This document shows, piece after piece, positions 35,553 to 44,398 of a stretch of 64,000 nucleotides of DNA (the first letter of the stretch is position 1; the number at the start of each line of letters is the position of its first letter). The position numbers and the translations under genes were made by a program. The notes under the pieces are model-generated. The model worked only from the letters and a program-made list of their open reading frames with translations. It did no database searches and was not told the DNA's origin. The stretch covers positions 1 to 64,000 of the forward strand of contig CALMII010000039.1 of NCBI GenBank assembly GCA_937864115.1, in the 5' to 3' direction. The DNA is from an uncultured Steroidobacter sp. (GTDB lineage Bacteria > Pseudomonadota > Gammaproteobacteria > Steroidobacterales > Steroidobacteraceae).

Positions 35553-36977
35553 GTGTCGAAGCGACATCGCCTGATCACCAAGCTCGCGTATGGCTCCGGG
35601 TCGCTGGCTTTCGGCGTCAAGGACAACGGCTTCAACGTTCTGCTGCTGCTGTACTACAACCAGGTGCTGGGTCTGCCCGTCGCGCTCGCCGGAACGGCGC
35701 TGGCGCTGGCGCTGGCGGTGGATGCGCTGTTCGATCCGGTGATCGGCTATCTCTCGGACAACACGCGCTCGCGCTGGGGTCGTCGCCATCCTTATATGTA
35801 TGGAGCGGCGCTGCCCGTGGCCCTGAGCTACCTCCTGCTCTGGCTGCCGCCCGCCGGGCTGGATCACACGGGACTGTTCATCTACCTCTTCGTCGTCACC
35901 ATCTTCGTGCGCACGCTGATCTCGACCTACGAGATTCCCAGCAGCGCGCTCGGCCCCGAACTGACCGCCGACTACGACGAGCGCACCTCGTACATGGCGT
36001 ATCGATATCTGTTCGGCTGGGTCGGCGGCGTGACCATGTACGTGCTGGCCTTCTCCGTATTCCTGCAGCCCGATGCGGATCACCCGGTCGGTCAGCTGAA
36101 TCCCGCGGGCTATCGCACCTATGCGATCGTCGCGTCGCTGGTCATGCTGGTGAGCATCATCGGCTCTTCGCTCGGCACGCATTCCGCGATCCCGCATCTG
36201 AAGTCGCCGCCGCCGCGCCAGCGCATTCCGATCCGTCAGTCGTTGCGCGAGATCGTCCAGGCGCTCGGCAATCCGTCCGCCATCGCGCTGCTGACTGCCA
36301 ACATGGTGGCGGGCGTCGGTACGGGGCTCGCCTTCGCCCTGCAGAGCTACTTCCTGACCTTCTTCTGGGGACTCAGTGCGCAGCAGATCGCCGCACTCGG
36401 CGCGAGCAGCTTCATTGCCGCGCTGGCGGCGATGATCGTGGCGCCTTTGCTGTCGCGTCGGTTCGGCAAGAAGACGGCGATCATCGCGATGTTTGCGAGC
36501 GCCGCCGTCGTTGCGCCGTCGGCGATCCTGGCGAAGCTGTGGGGAATGTTTCCCGCCAGCGATTCGCCCGCGTACCTTCCCTTGCTCTTCGTTCATGCCA
36601 CGGTCGCCGTGTGCCTCTCGATCGTGCCGGCGATCATCGGCGGATCGATGCTGGCGGATGTGGTGGAGGACAACCAGGTGCGTACCGGCCGTCGGACCGA
36701 AGGCGTACTCTTCGCCGCGAATGCATTCCTGCTGAAATCCATTTCAGGATTGGGGCTGGGTGCGGGCGCGACGGTGCTGGCGCTGATCCAGTTTCCCGAC
36801 CAGGCCGTGCCGGGCCAGGTGGCGCCCGAAGTGCTGGGCCGGATGGGAACCATATTCGTCTGCTGTATCGTCTTCCTCTACACCGTGGCGATTGCCCTGG
36901 TGTCTCGTTACCGGATCACGCGAGTGCTGCATGCTGCAAATCTTCAGGCGCTCGGTGCCAATGCCTCATCTTCATAG
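35553..36977 (+). CDS. GPH-family (MelB-like) MFS transporter
   Basis: A 474-residue transporter with about 12 membrane helices. MFS_2/GPH features: KLAYGSGSLAFGVKDNGFNV, ALALAVDALFDPVIGYLSDN, TRSRWGRRHPYMYGAALPVA, PSSALGPELTADYDERTSYM, and a mid-protein VVEDNQVRTGRRTEGVLFAA loop. GTG at 35553 is preferred because GAGG lies eight bases upstream; TTG 35547 is possible. GPH proteins are cation symporters, often for sugars or glycosides. In this cluster it may carry the substrate over the inner membrane after the TonB receptor. It follows the ligase by ten bases. Confidence 0.9.
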   Translation: MSKRHRLITKLAYGSGSLAFGVKDNGFNVLLLLYYNQVLGLPVALAGTALALALAVDALFDPVIGYLSDNTRSRWGRRHPYMYGAALPVALSYLLLWLPPAGLDHTGLFIYLFVVTIFVRTLISTYEIPSSALGPELTADYDERTSYMAYRYLFGWVGGVTMYVLAFSVFLQPDADHPVGQLNPAGYRTYAIVASLVMLVSIIGSSLGTHSAIPHLKSPPPRQRIPIRQSLREIVQALGNPSAIALLTANMVAGVGTGLAFALQSYFLTFFWGLSAQQIAALGASSFIAALAAMIVAPLLSRRFGKKTAIIAMFASAAVVAPSAILAKLWGMFPASDSPAYLPLLFVHATVAVCLSIVPAIIGGSMLADVVEDNQVRTGRRTEGVLFAANAFLLKSISGLGLGAGATVLALIQFPDQAVPGQVAPEVLGRMGTIFVCCIVFLYTVAIALVSRYRITRVLHAANLQALGANASSS

Positions 36978-36993
36978 TTAAAGGATGCCAACC

Positions 36994-37806
36994 ATGTTCG
37001 ATGTGTTTTCACTGGCGGGACGTACCGCTCTGGTCACCGGCGGATCGCGCGGCATCGGCAGGATGATCGCCGCAGGCTTTCTCGCGCAGGGCGCGAAGGT
37101 CTACATCTGCGCCCGCAAGGCGGCGCAGTGCATCGAGACCGCGAAGGAGTTGTCGGCGAACGGCGGCGTCTGCATTCCGCTGCCCATCGACATTGCCACG
37201 GTGGATGGCGCGCGCGAACTCGCCGACAGGATCGCGGCGGAGGCGGGCGGACGCCTGGACATTCTCGTGAACAACGCCGGCGCCGCCTGGGGCGCCGAGT
37301 TCACCGAGTTTCCCGAGCACGGCTGGGACAAGGTGATGAACCTGAACCTGAAGTCGCCGTTCTTCCTGACGCAGGCGCTGCATGGAGCGCTGCGGGCGGC
37401 TGCGACGCCCGAGCGGCCCGCCAAGGTGATCAACATCGCCTCGATCGACGGCATCGCGCTGAACCCGATGGAGACCTACAGCTACCACGCTTCCAAGGCC
37501 GCGCTGATCTATCTGACGCGACGCATGGCGGCGAAGCTCATCGCCGACAACATCGTGGTCAGCGCGATTGCACCAGGCGCGTTCGCATCCGACATGAATC
37601 GCGCCGCGCGGGATCAGGGCGAATGGATCGCCCAGCACATTCCGTCGCGTCGCATCGGCACGCCCGAGGACATGGCCGCTGCGGCGGTCTATCTCGCCGC
37701 GCGTTCCGGCGACTACGTGGTCGGCTCCACGCTGGTCGTTGACGGAGGTCTCGCTTACGCGAATCTTCCGGAAGTATCAGCTTCCGGCCGAATGCCGCCG
37801 AAGTAA
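36994..37806 (+). CDS. Short-chain dehydrogenase/reductase (SDR 4)
   Basis: A 270-residue SDR: TALVTGGSRGIGRMIAAGF, VYICARKAAQCIETAKEL (Arg suggests NADP), ILVNNAGAAWGAEF, VINIASIDGIALNPMETYSY with YHASK, SAIAPGAFASDMN and GDYVVGSTLVVDGGLA. It resembles RhlG/FabG-like beta-ketoacyl or gluconate-type SDRs. ATG 36994 has AAAGGA spaced about eight bases upstream; ATG 36985 is the alternative. Probably in the ligase operon. Confidence 0.88.
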   Translation: MFDVFSLAGRTALVTGGSRGIGRMIAAGFLAQGAKVYICARKAAQCIETAKELSANGGVCIPLPIDIATVDGARELADRIAAEAGGRLDILVNNAGAAWGAEFTEFPEHGWDKVMNLNLKSPFFLTQALHGALRAAATPERPAKVINIASIDGIALNPMETYSYHASKAALIYLTRRMAAKLIADNIVVSAIAPGAFASDMNRAARDQGEWIAQHIPSRRIGTPEDMAAAAVYLAARSGDYVVGSTLVVDGGLAYANLPEVSASGRMPPK

Positions 37807-37953
37807 GTTTCCCGACTCGCTGCGCGCGACACCTCCCGTGCGCAGCAGTCATGGATCGCGCTTTACGTCGCAGGTAATGGTGCTTCCGGTGCTTCTGCCG
37901 GACAAATGACTTCAGCGTCGATCCGAAAACCATCAGGGGGAGAGAGCGTGCGA

Positions 37954-40263
37954 ATGTTGCTTAAGAATCAAAGATCACATCGGCCATATCTCAGGGCATC
38001 CATCAATGCGCTGGTTTCCCTGGGGGTTGGCATCGGAACGGCGGCGGCGCAGAGCCCGATGCCGATCGAGGAAATCGTCGTCACCGCGCAGAAGCGGTCC
38101 GAGAGCCTGAACGAGGTGCCGATTTCGGTGTCGGCATTCGATGCCGAGCGGCGCACGATCCTGGGACTGCAGACGACTCAGGACATCGCGAACTTCACGC
38201 CGGGCATGGCGATGTCGGATACGCCGAACCGTGTCTGGATACGCGGCGTCGGCCGCGCGACGAACGAAGTCGGCAGCGATCCCGGCGTCGCGCAGTACGT
38301 CGACGGCTTCTATACGTCGGAATCCGACGTCATCGGCTCTTCCGATTTCAACACCGAGCGCATCGAAGTGCTGCGCGGTCCGCAGGGCACGCTGTACGGA
38401 CGCAATTCCATCGGCGGCGCCGTCAATGTGGTCAGCATCCGTCCGAGCGAAGCATTCGAAACCAGCGCACGTCTCGGCTACGGCGAGTACGAGCGCGCCA
38501 ATGTGCAGCTGGCCGTTTCCGGGCCGATCAGCGATGCCTTCCGTTACCGTCTCTCGGGCACGCTCGTGGATCAGGGCGAAGGCTACATCCGCAACCTCAG
38601 CGGCGAGGATCAGTGGACGACCGACATCAAGAGCATCGAGGCGCAGTTCGAAGCCGATCTCACCTCCGACATCAAGTGGTGGCTGAAGCTGGCCACGACT
38701 TCCTACGACTATCGTCCGCGGCCTTACTCCGCCATCGATGAACGCGACATCACGACGCCGCACGGCGGCCTGGTGCCGAACCCGACCTATCAGTATCCGG
38801 ACAATCCGTCGCTCAACGATCCCTACGTCGTCGACTACGATTTCTCCGGTCATCAGGAGCTGAGCAACCACGTACTGGTGACGACGCAGCTCGACTGGGA
38901 TTTCGGCGGATTCTCGCTGCGCTACATCGGCGGCTACTCGCAGTACGACTATTCCTTCGACCGCGACCTCGATCAGACCCCGCGTACCTCCGCGGCGTTT
39001 CCGGGCTTCGGCACGACCTGGGACGTGTCGACGGACTACCGCGAAGTCGTGGAGGAGAACAAGACCTGGGACAGCCACGAGATCAACCTGCTCTCCGAGG
39101 CTGGCGGATCGTTCGACTGGATCGCGGGTCTCTACTACTACCACGAGACGCTGGATCAGCCTTACTGGCAGACGGCGCCCGGCATCGCTCTGCTCGAGAC
39201 TCCCGTCGGCGGCACGTACGACAATCCGATGCGGGCCTACTACTACCAGCGCGGCGAACTGGAATCGCATTCCTACGCAGCGTTCGTCCGTCCGACGTGG
39301 CACCTCAGTCCGGCCTGGGATCTCTCGGTCGGCGTGCGCTACACGTACGATGAAAAGAGCGGCAGCGAAGAAGGCTATCGCGTTTTCTACAATCCTGCGG
39401 TCGATCCGTTCAATGCCTACGACGCGGCGCCGGCCGTGGCGTCGCCGCGGGCGATCGAGGATTCCTGGGACGCCGTCACCGGCGACCTGAATCTTTCCTA
39501 TCATCCCAGCGACGACACGCTGCTGTATCTGACGGCCAGCAAGGGCTACAAGTCGGGCGGCTTCAAGCTGGGCGGACTGGCAGAGGATCCGCAGGTCGAT
39601 CCCGAAGAGATTCACGCGTTCGAAATCGGCTGGAAGCAGGCGTTCCTCGACGGCGTATTGCAGTGGAACAATTCGCTGTTCTACTACGACTACTCCGATC
39701 TGCAGGTGCTCTTCCAGTACGAACCGACGCCTGGCGTAACGCAGACCCAGTTCGTCAACGCGCCGAAGTCCCATTCGCAGGGATGGGAAACCGAGCTGGA
39801 GTATCGTCCGACGAGCGATCTCACGATGCGTCTCGTGTACTCCTACCTGCAGGCCGAGTTCGACGAGTTCTCCGGCGTCGCAGACATCTCATCGCCCAAC
39901 GCCAGCGCACTGCAGGACCTGAAGGGCAACACGCTGCCGCAGTCGCCGGAGAACAAGGTGGGCGCCGCGATCTCGTATGCGCTCGGCGACGTGACCCTGA
40001 GTGCCACGTACAGCTTCGTGGACGAGCAGTACTACGGCATCTTCAACACCGATCGCTACCGCGCGCCTTCCTATGAAGTCGTCGGCGTGCGCGCCGTGTG
40101 GGATGCCAACGCGCACACCCGCGCCGTCCTGGGTGTCAGCAACCTGCTGGACGAAGAGGGTTACACGCAAGTGACGCCCAGCACGTTCGCTTCCGGGGCG
40201 GTGCGCCGCGTGCAGCCGCTCGCTCCCCGGATCGTCAGCGCGGAGATTCAGTTCAAGTTCTGA
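37954..40263 (+). CDS. TonB-dependent outer-membrane receptor
   Basis: A 769-residue receptor. Signal region (INALVSLGVGIGTAAAQ), TonB-box-like IEEIVVTAQKRSESLNEVPI, plug domain (GLQTTQDIANFTPGMAM, IEVLRGPQGTLYGRNSIGGA, VNVVSIRPS) and a 22-strand-type barrel ending LAPRIVSAEIQFKF with terminal Phe. It belongs to the large receptor class with EIVVTAQKR starts, common in Sphingomonadales and Xanthomonadales/Steroidobacter-like genomes. It likely imports the compound catabolised by the neighbouring enzymes. ATG at 37954, with GTG at 37948 possible. Confidence 0.93.
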   Translation: MLLKNQRSHRPYLRASINALVSLGVGIGTAAAQSPMPIEEIVVTAQKRSESLNEVPISVSAFDAERRTILGLQTTQDIANFTPGMAMSDTPNRVWIRGVGRATNEVGSDPGVAQYVDGFYTSESDVIGSSDFNTERIEVLRGPQGTLYGRNSIGGAVNVVSIRPSEAFETSARLGYGEYERANVQLAVSGPISDAFRYRLSGTLVDQGEGYIRNLSGEDQWTTDIKSIEAQFEADLTSDIKWWLKLATTSYDYRPRPYSAIDERDITTPHGGLVPNPTYQYPDNPSLNDPYVVDYDFSGHQELSNHVLVTTQLDWDFGGFSLRYIGGYSQYDYSFDRDLDQTPRTSAAFPGFGTTWDVSTDYREVVEENKTWDSHEINLLSEAGGSFDWIAGLYYYHETLDQPYWQTAPGIALLETPVGGTYDNPMRAYYYQRGELESHSYAAFVRPTWHLSPAWDLSVGVRYTYDEKSGSEEGYRVFYNPAVDPFNAYDAAPAVASPRAIEDSWDAVTGDLNLSYHPSDDTLLYLTASKGYKSGGFKLGGLAEDPQVDPEEIHAFEIGWKQAFLDGVLQWNNSLFYYDYSDLQVLFQYEPTPGVTQTQFVNAPKSHSQGWETELEYRPTSDLTMRLVYSYLQAEFDEFSGVADISSPNASALQDLKGNTLPQSPENKVGAAISYALGDVTLSATYSFVDEQYYGIFNTDRYRAPSYEVVGVRAVWDANAHTRAVLGVSNLLDEEGYTQVTPSTFASGAVRRVQPLAPRIVSAEIQFKF

Positions 40264-40328
40264 TCGAACCGTGTAATCGAATGGGGCGGCGTCCTGCGCG
40301 CCGCCCCTCGATGATCGAGGGGCACGAC

Positions 40329-40820
40329 ATGTCGTTACCGCAGGACATCATTCCGTTCCATCAGAATCTGCAGGACACCATCGCTCGCGCCGGCGAGGCG
40401 CAATGGGTCGAGAACACGCCCGGCCAGGCATGGATGCGCATCCTCTGGACCGGCGCCGAAACCGGAACGTGGGCGGCGATCTTCCGCTGGAAGAAGGGTT
40501 TCGTCGCGATGCCCCACAAGCATCTGTCCGCCTCGCACACGTTCATCCTGTCAGGGAAGCTCAAGGTGCGTGACGGCATCTTCAACGCGGGCGACTACGT
40601 CTACGAACCGAACGGCGTGCTGCACGGTGCCACGGAAGCGCTGGAGGACACGGACTACCTGTTCATCTGCCACGGACCGCTGCTGTTCTTCGACGATTCC
40701 GTCTTCACCGGCTATCTCGGATGGGAGGAAATCGAGAAGCTGCGGGCCCGCGCTGCAGCGACGCCGGAAGAGGCGAGCCGCAAGGCCCGCGAGGACAGCG
40801 GCCTTCCCGTCGAGACCTGA
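40329..40820 (+). CDS. Cupin-domain protein (DAD/Dke1-like)
   Basis: A 163-residue single-domain cupin: metal-binding MPHKHLSASHTFILSG (His63, His65), a downstream His99 in VYEPNGVLHGATE, and LFICHGPLLFFDD. It looks like the cupin group containing 2,4'-dihydroxyacetophenone and acetylacetone dioxygenases, non-heme iron enzymes that cleave C-C bonds beside carbonyls. Assignment is by motif and memory, so this is a candidate only. ATG 40329 has GAGG upstream. The SDR 5 gene follows four bases later. Confidence 0.75.
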   Translation: MSLPQDIIPFHQNLQDTIARAGEAQWVENTPGQAWMRILWTGAETGTWAAIFRWKKGFVAMPHKHLSASHTFILSGKLKVRDGIFNAGDYVYEPNGVLHGATEALEDTDYLFICHGPLLFFDDSVFTGYLGWEEIEKLRARAAATPEEASRKAREDSGLPVET

Positions 40821-40824
40821 ACGC

Positions 40825-41637
40825 ATGGCCGGTCGGTACGATGATCTGACCGGCAGGGTTGCGGTCGTGACCGGCGGCAGTTCCGGGCTCGGCCGGGGCA
40901 TCGCGCTCGCCTATGCGCGGGCGGGCATGAAGGTCGTGGTCGGCGATGTCGTGGCAGGCGCCGCTCCGGGCAATTACGACCTGCAGCCCGACATTCCCAC
41001 CGCCGAACTCGCGATGAGCTACGGGACCGAAGCGCTGTTCGTGCAGTCGGACGTGACGCGCAAGGAGGACGTGGATCGCCTGATCGAAACCGCCGTGCAG
41101 CGTTTCGGGCGACTGGACGTGATGGTCAACAATGCCGGCGTCTGGCGCGGCGGTCCCTTTCTCGATCTCTGCACCGACGATCTCGATGCGTGCTTTTCAG
41201 TCATCGTGCGCGGCTCGTGGCTCGGTGCGCAGGCCGCCTTGCGCCGCTTTCAGCAGCAGGGCCGGGGTGTGCTGATCAACATCGTCTCGACGGCAGGCCT
41301 GCACGGTCACGTCGGACAGACGCCTTACAACATGGCGAAGGCCGCCCAGGCCAATCTCACGCGCTGTCTCGCGCTCGAATTCGCCGGCTCCGGCATTCGC
41401 GTGAACGGCATCTGCCCGACCTGGCTGAAGACCGGCATGTCGCGCAACGGTGCAGAGAGCCCGCAGTTCGACGCGCTCGTGCGCGAGACGCTGCCGGCCG
41501 GACGTTGGGGCGAGATTGACGACGTCGCACAGGCCGCGCTCTTCCTGGCCTCGGATGCATCCGCGTTCGTCCATGGCGTACTCATGCCGCTCGACGGCGG
41601 CGAGAGCGCGGGAACATTCTTCCGTCTCGCCGACTGA
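40825..41637 (+). CDS. Short-chain dehydrogenase/reductase (SDR 5)
   Basis: A 270-residue SDR: VAVVTGGSSGLGRGIALAYA, VVVGDVVAG (Asp), a longer insertion (NYDLQPDIPTAELAMSYGTE), VMVNNAGVWRGGPF, LINIVSTAGLHGHVGQTPYN with YNMAK, and FVHGVLMPLDGG. Four bases after the cupin, so cotranscribed. Presumably oxidises or reduces an intermediate of the same pathway. It converges with the XRE/MmyB regulator. Confidence 0.88.
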   Translation: MAGRYDDLTGRVAVVTGGSSGLGRGIALAYARAGMKVVVGDVVAGAAPGNYDLQPDIPTAELAMSYGTEALFVQSDVTRKEDVDRLIETAVQRFGRLDVMVNNAGVWRGGPFLDLCTDDLDACFSVIVRGSWLGAQAALRRFQQQGRGVLINIVSTAGLHGHVGQTPYNMAKAAQANLTRCLALEFAGSGIRVNGICPTWLKTGMSRNGAESPQFDALVRETLPAGRWGEIDDVAQAALFLASDASAFVHGVLMPLDGGESAGTFFRLAD

Positions 41638-41652
41638 ACTTCCTTCGTGCTT

Positions 41653-42537
41653 CTATCCGGCCAGAAGAGGATGGCGAAGGCCCACGCTGTCCAGCTGCTC
41701 CGGCGTGACGTCGGCCACGCCGTCTTCCGGCAGGATCGCGTGAATGATCAGCCTCGGCTCCGAGACGAAGGTCGTCGAGCCTACGGTGTGATGGACGTTG
41801 ATGTAGGCGCGTTCGCCGCGTGCGGTGCGCCGCACGTAGCGGTGATTGTGTCCATCGGCATGCACGCGCGCCCCGCGTGCTGCCCAGTCCGGCGGAATGC
41901 CGGGAGTGCACAGGATGTCTTCGAGCAGGTCGGCTGCTTCACGGCTGTTTCGCAGGATCGCTTCCTGCTTGAGGATGAGCAGGTAAAAGCACACCTGATC
42001 GGCCCAGTCCGCCAGATACCGGCGCCACCCGTTTTCCGCGACGAGCAGACGAATCGTGTTGATCTGTGCGCCCAGCACGGCCTCGCCGAACAGGCGCTGA
42101 TGCATGTACAGCCACGCCCGGTTGAACAGCTTGACGTTGGCGCACGGATCGATCGCCACGGCCGGAAACGGATCGAGCGAACGCAAAGTCGCCACGACGC
42201 CGCTGCGGAGTTCTTCCTGGCCCGGGCTGTTCAGATCCACCGCCTCGGAATGCGGCAGCCAGCCGGCGGCCAGCAGCAGATTGCCGGCGTCGCGTGCGCG
42301 CAATCCGAAATGCGCGATGATCTTTTCGATCAGCGCGCGGCTGGGATGGGATCTGCCCGTCTCCAGAAAGCTCAGATGCCGCGTCGAAACATCGATGCCG
42401 TGCGCCAGTTCTTCCTGGTTCTGCCCGAACGCACAGCGCCAGAACCGAAGAAGTTCTCCGAACTGCGCTGCTTCCGGATGGATCGAGGCCTGCACAAAAT
42501 TCTCCGCAACGGTCCGGTGAATGCCGGGCCGCGACAT
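41653..42537 (-). CDS. XRE regulator with MmyB-like ligand domain
   Basis: A 294-residue regulator. N-terminal HTH at residues 27-82 (LRFWRCAFGQNQEELAHGID, VSTRHLSFLETGRSHPSRAL), then an MmyB-type PAS-like domain (PFPAVAIDPCANVKLFNRAW, NTIRLLVAENGWRRYLADWA, RGERAYINVHHTVGSTTF). MmyB domains are thought to bind fatty-acid-like ligands. It converges on SDR 5 at the end of the catabolic cluster and may control it. No operator was identified. Confidence 0.88.
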   Translation of the reverse strand: MSRPGIHRTVAENFVQASIHPEAAQFGELLRFWRCAFGQNQEELAHGIDVSTRHLSFLETGRSHPSRALIEKIIAHFGLRARDAGNLLLAAGWLPHSEAVDLNSPGQEELRSGVVATLRSLDPFPAVAIDPCANVKLFNRAWLYMHQRLFGEAVLGAQINTIRLLVAENGWRRYLADWADQVCFYLLILKQEAILRNSREAADLLEDILCTPGIPPDWAARGARVHADGHNHRYVRRTARGERAYINVHHTVGSTTFVSEPRLIIHAILPEDGVADVTPEQLDSVGLRHPLLAG

Positions 42538-42607
42538 TCACGGGCGGGCAAGGGGCGGAATTGTCGATGTTCGCCGCGATGAATGCCAGCCGGTTGGGGG
42601 GGTCTTA

Positions 42608-42666
42608 CTGTGGGGCCGGCTTCAGCCGACCTCCTTTCGGAAGTCAGGCTGAAGCCTGACCTACAG
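42608..42666 (+). repeat. Bipartite REP element, copy 5
   Basis: GGCCGGCTTCAGCCGACC (one substitution in the arm) and GTCAGGCTGAAGCCTGAC, starting CTGTGG and ending CTACAG. It lies between the MmyB-type regulator and the BlaI-site promoter of the AAA+ operon. Confidence 0.82.
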
Positions 42667-42692
42667 TGTCCGCTCCCGCTATTGCCAACAAA

Positions 42693-42706
42693 ACTACACG
42701 AGTAGT
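42693..42706. promoter_or_regulatory. BlaI-type operator before the AAA+/FecR operon
   Basis: ACTAC-ACGA-GTAGT is a perfect inverted repeat 40 bases upstream of the ATPase start. It overlaps a possible promoter (TTGCCA 42682-42687 and TAATGT 42706-42711, 18-base spacer). Matches the ACTAC-N4-GTAGT pattern at 47111 and 48983. Confidence 0.65.
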
Positions 42707-42745
42707 AATGTAAACCACGTCAATAGTGAATACCGCGGGAGAGGC

Positions 42746-44395
42746 ATGCGAACCACGGACGACACCCCGGCCTGGGCGAGACAACTGCACATTGCGTTCG
42801 AAAGCGGCGCATCGGGACAGTTCGTCGTGCACGGCAACGTCAGCGACCGCATGCCGCTGGGAAAACGGCTGGTCACCGTCGAGCACTACATTCGAGACGA
42901 ATTGCTGCAGGACTTCGGTGTCGTCTTCATGTACGACCTGGGCAACGGACTGGCGGTCGTACGCGGCGGCGAACTGCTGGCCGACTGGGTGCCATCCGCC
43001 CTGCGCAACCTGCCGCAGGGGCCGCTCGAAGCCTTTCGCTTCATCAGCAAGTACCTGCGCTACCTCGCCAATCTGGCGGCGCTGCGGACGCACAAGCCGG
43101 TCACGGTCGCCGTCATCCTCTGTTCGGCGGGACAGATCCTGCCTTCCGACGGCGAAGGCTTCGAGCACGGCGCCATCACCGCCGTGGTGCGGGAGTGGGG
43201 ATCGGGCGACCAGTTCTCGCGGCTGCCCTTTGCCAGTCTGCTCATCGTCGACAACCTGACCGATCTGGAGCCGCTGATCGCATTCGCGCCGCATGTCGCC
43301 GCCGTCCAGATTCCGCTGCCGTCGGCGGCCGAACTGCTGTCGGTGCTGCGCATCCTGCGCGAGCGATTCACGGCGACCATTCCCGAGTCACTCGACCTGC
43401 GCGAACTGGCCGCGTCGATGACGGGCGTTTCCGCGCGAACGCTGGAACAGCTCACGAAAGTGCGCGCCTACAACAGGCAGGTGCTGGAGCCGCGCGAACT
43501 CGGTGCGGTGAAGAAGGAACTGGTGGAACACGACGCGCCCGGCCTGGTGGAGTTCATGCAATCGGCACGCACGCTGGCGGACTACCACGGCCAGGAAGCG
43601 CTCAAGCGCTGGCTGCGCCAGGACATCGAGCTGTGGCAGCGCAATGATCTGCGCGCCTTGCCCATGGGATACCTGCTTTGCGGGCCGGTCGGTACGGGCA
43701 AGACCTTTCTGGTCGAGTGTCTGGCGGGCGAGGTCGGCGTTCCCATCGTCAAGCTGAAGAATTTCCGCGAGAAGTGGATCGGATCCAGCGAAGGAAATCT
43801 CGAGCGTGTCTTCCGGCTGGCGCGCGCGCTCGGCCGCTGCATCGTCTTCGTCGACGAAGCCGATCAGGCGCTGGGGCGCCGCGATTCCGGCACGGGCGAT
43901 GGCGGATTGTCGGGCCGGCTCTATTCGATGATCGCGCAGGAAATGTCCGATTCGCGCAATCGCGGCAAGGTGATGTGGGTGCTCGCATCCTCGCGCCCCG
44001 ATCTGATCGAAGTCGACCTGAAGCGTCCCGGTCGGCTCGATCTGAAAATTCCGATTCTGCCGACGAGTTCGCGTGCCGAGAGTGCGCATCTCGTGAGCAC
44101 GGTGGCGCATCGCTATGGCCTGACGATCTCTGCGGAGGACCTGTCGCAGGTCGAGACGCTGCCGAAGCTGCTGACGCCCGGCGCGGCCGAGGCGATCGTC
44201 GTCAAGGTCTATCGCCTGGTGCGCACCGAGGGAATTGCAGCAGAGGCGGCTGCCCGCCAGTGCCTCGCCAGCTATCAGAGTCCGGTGCAGCCGGACGTCA
44301 TGGAGTCGCAGATACGCCTCGCGATTCGCGAAGCGACGGATCTGTCCTTCGTTCCCGAGTTCTTTCACGGCTTCGGCGAAGAGGCGAAGCGCTAG
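42746..44395 (+). CDS. AAA+ ATPase with uncharacterised N-terminal domain
   Basis: A 549-residue protein. Residues 1-255 form a domain I cannot name; it has the sequence GQFVVHGNVSDRMPLGKRLV, which recalls HGNVxD motifs of other AAA proteins, and an RHG-free helical linker. From about 285 a classical AAA module follows: Walker A GPVGTGKT at 313-320, pore-loop region KLKNFREKWIGSSEGNLERV, Walker B CIVFVDEADQA at 365-375, and arginine-rich SRPDLIEVDLKRPGRLDLKI. Such modules form ring remodelling machines. It is the first gene of an operon controlled by a BlaI-type site and lies three bases before the fecR-like gene. Function unknown. Confidence 0.8.
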   Translation: MRTTDDTPAWARQLHIAFESGASGQFVVHGNVSDRMPLGKRLVTVEHYIRDELLQDFGVVFMYDLGNGLAVVRGGELLADWVPSALRNLPQGPLEAFRFISKYLRYLANLAALRTHKPVTVAVILCSAGQILPSDGEGFEHGAITAVVREWGSGDQFSRLPFASLLIVDNLTDLEPLIAFAPHVAAVQIPLPSAAELLSVLRILRERFTATIPESLDLRELAASMTGVSARTLEQLTKVRAYNRQVLEPRELGAVKKELVEHDAPGLVEFMQSARTLADYHGQEALKRWLRQDIELWQRNDLRALPMGYLLCGPVGTGKTFLVECLAGEVGVPIVKLKNFREKWIGSSEGNLERVFRLARALGRCIVFVDEADQALGRRDSGTGDGGLSGRLYSMIAQEMSDSRNRGKVMWVLASSRPDLIEVDLKRPGRLDLKIPILPTSSRAESAHLVSTVAHRYGLTISAEDLSQVETLPKLLTPGAAEAIVVKVYRLVRTEGIAAEAAARQCLASYQSPVQPDVMESQIRLAIREATDLSFVPEFFHGFGEEAKR

Positions 44396-44398
44396 GCC

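Noticed and set aside
42693..42712. Lac-type or TetR operator at the AAA+ promoter
   Set aside because: The ACTAC-N4-GTAGT geometry and its recurrence around blaI fit a BlaI site better.
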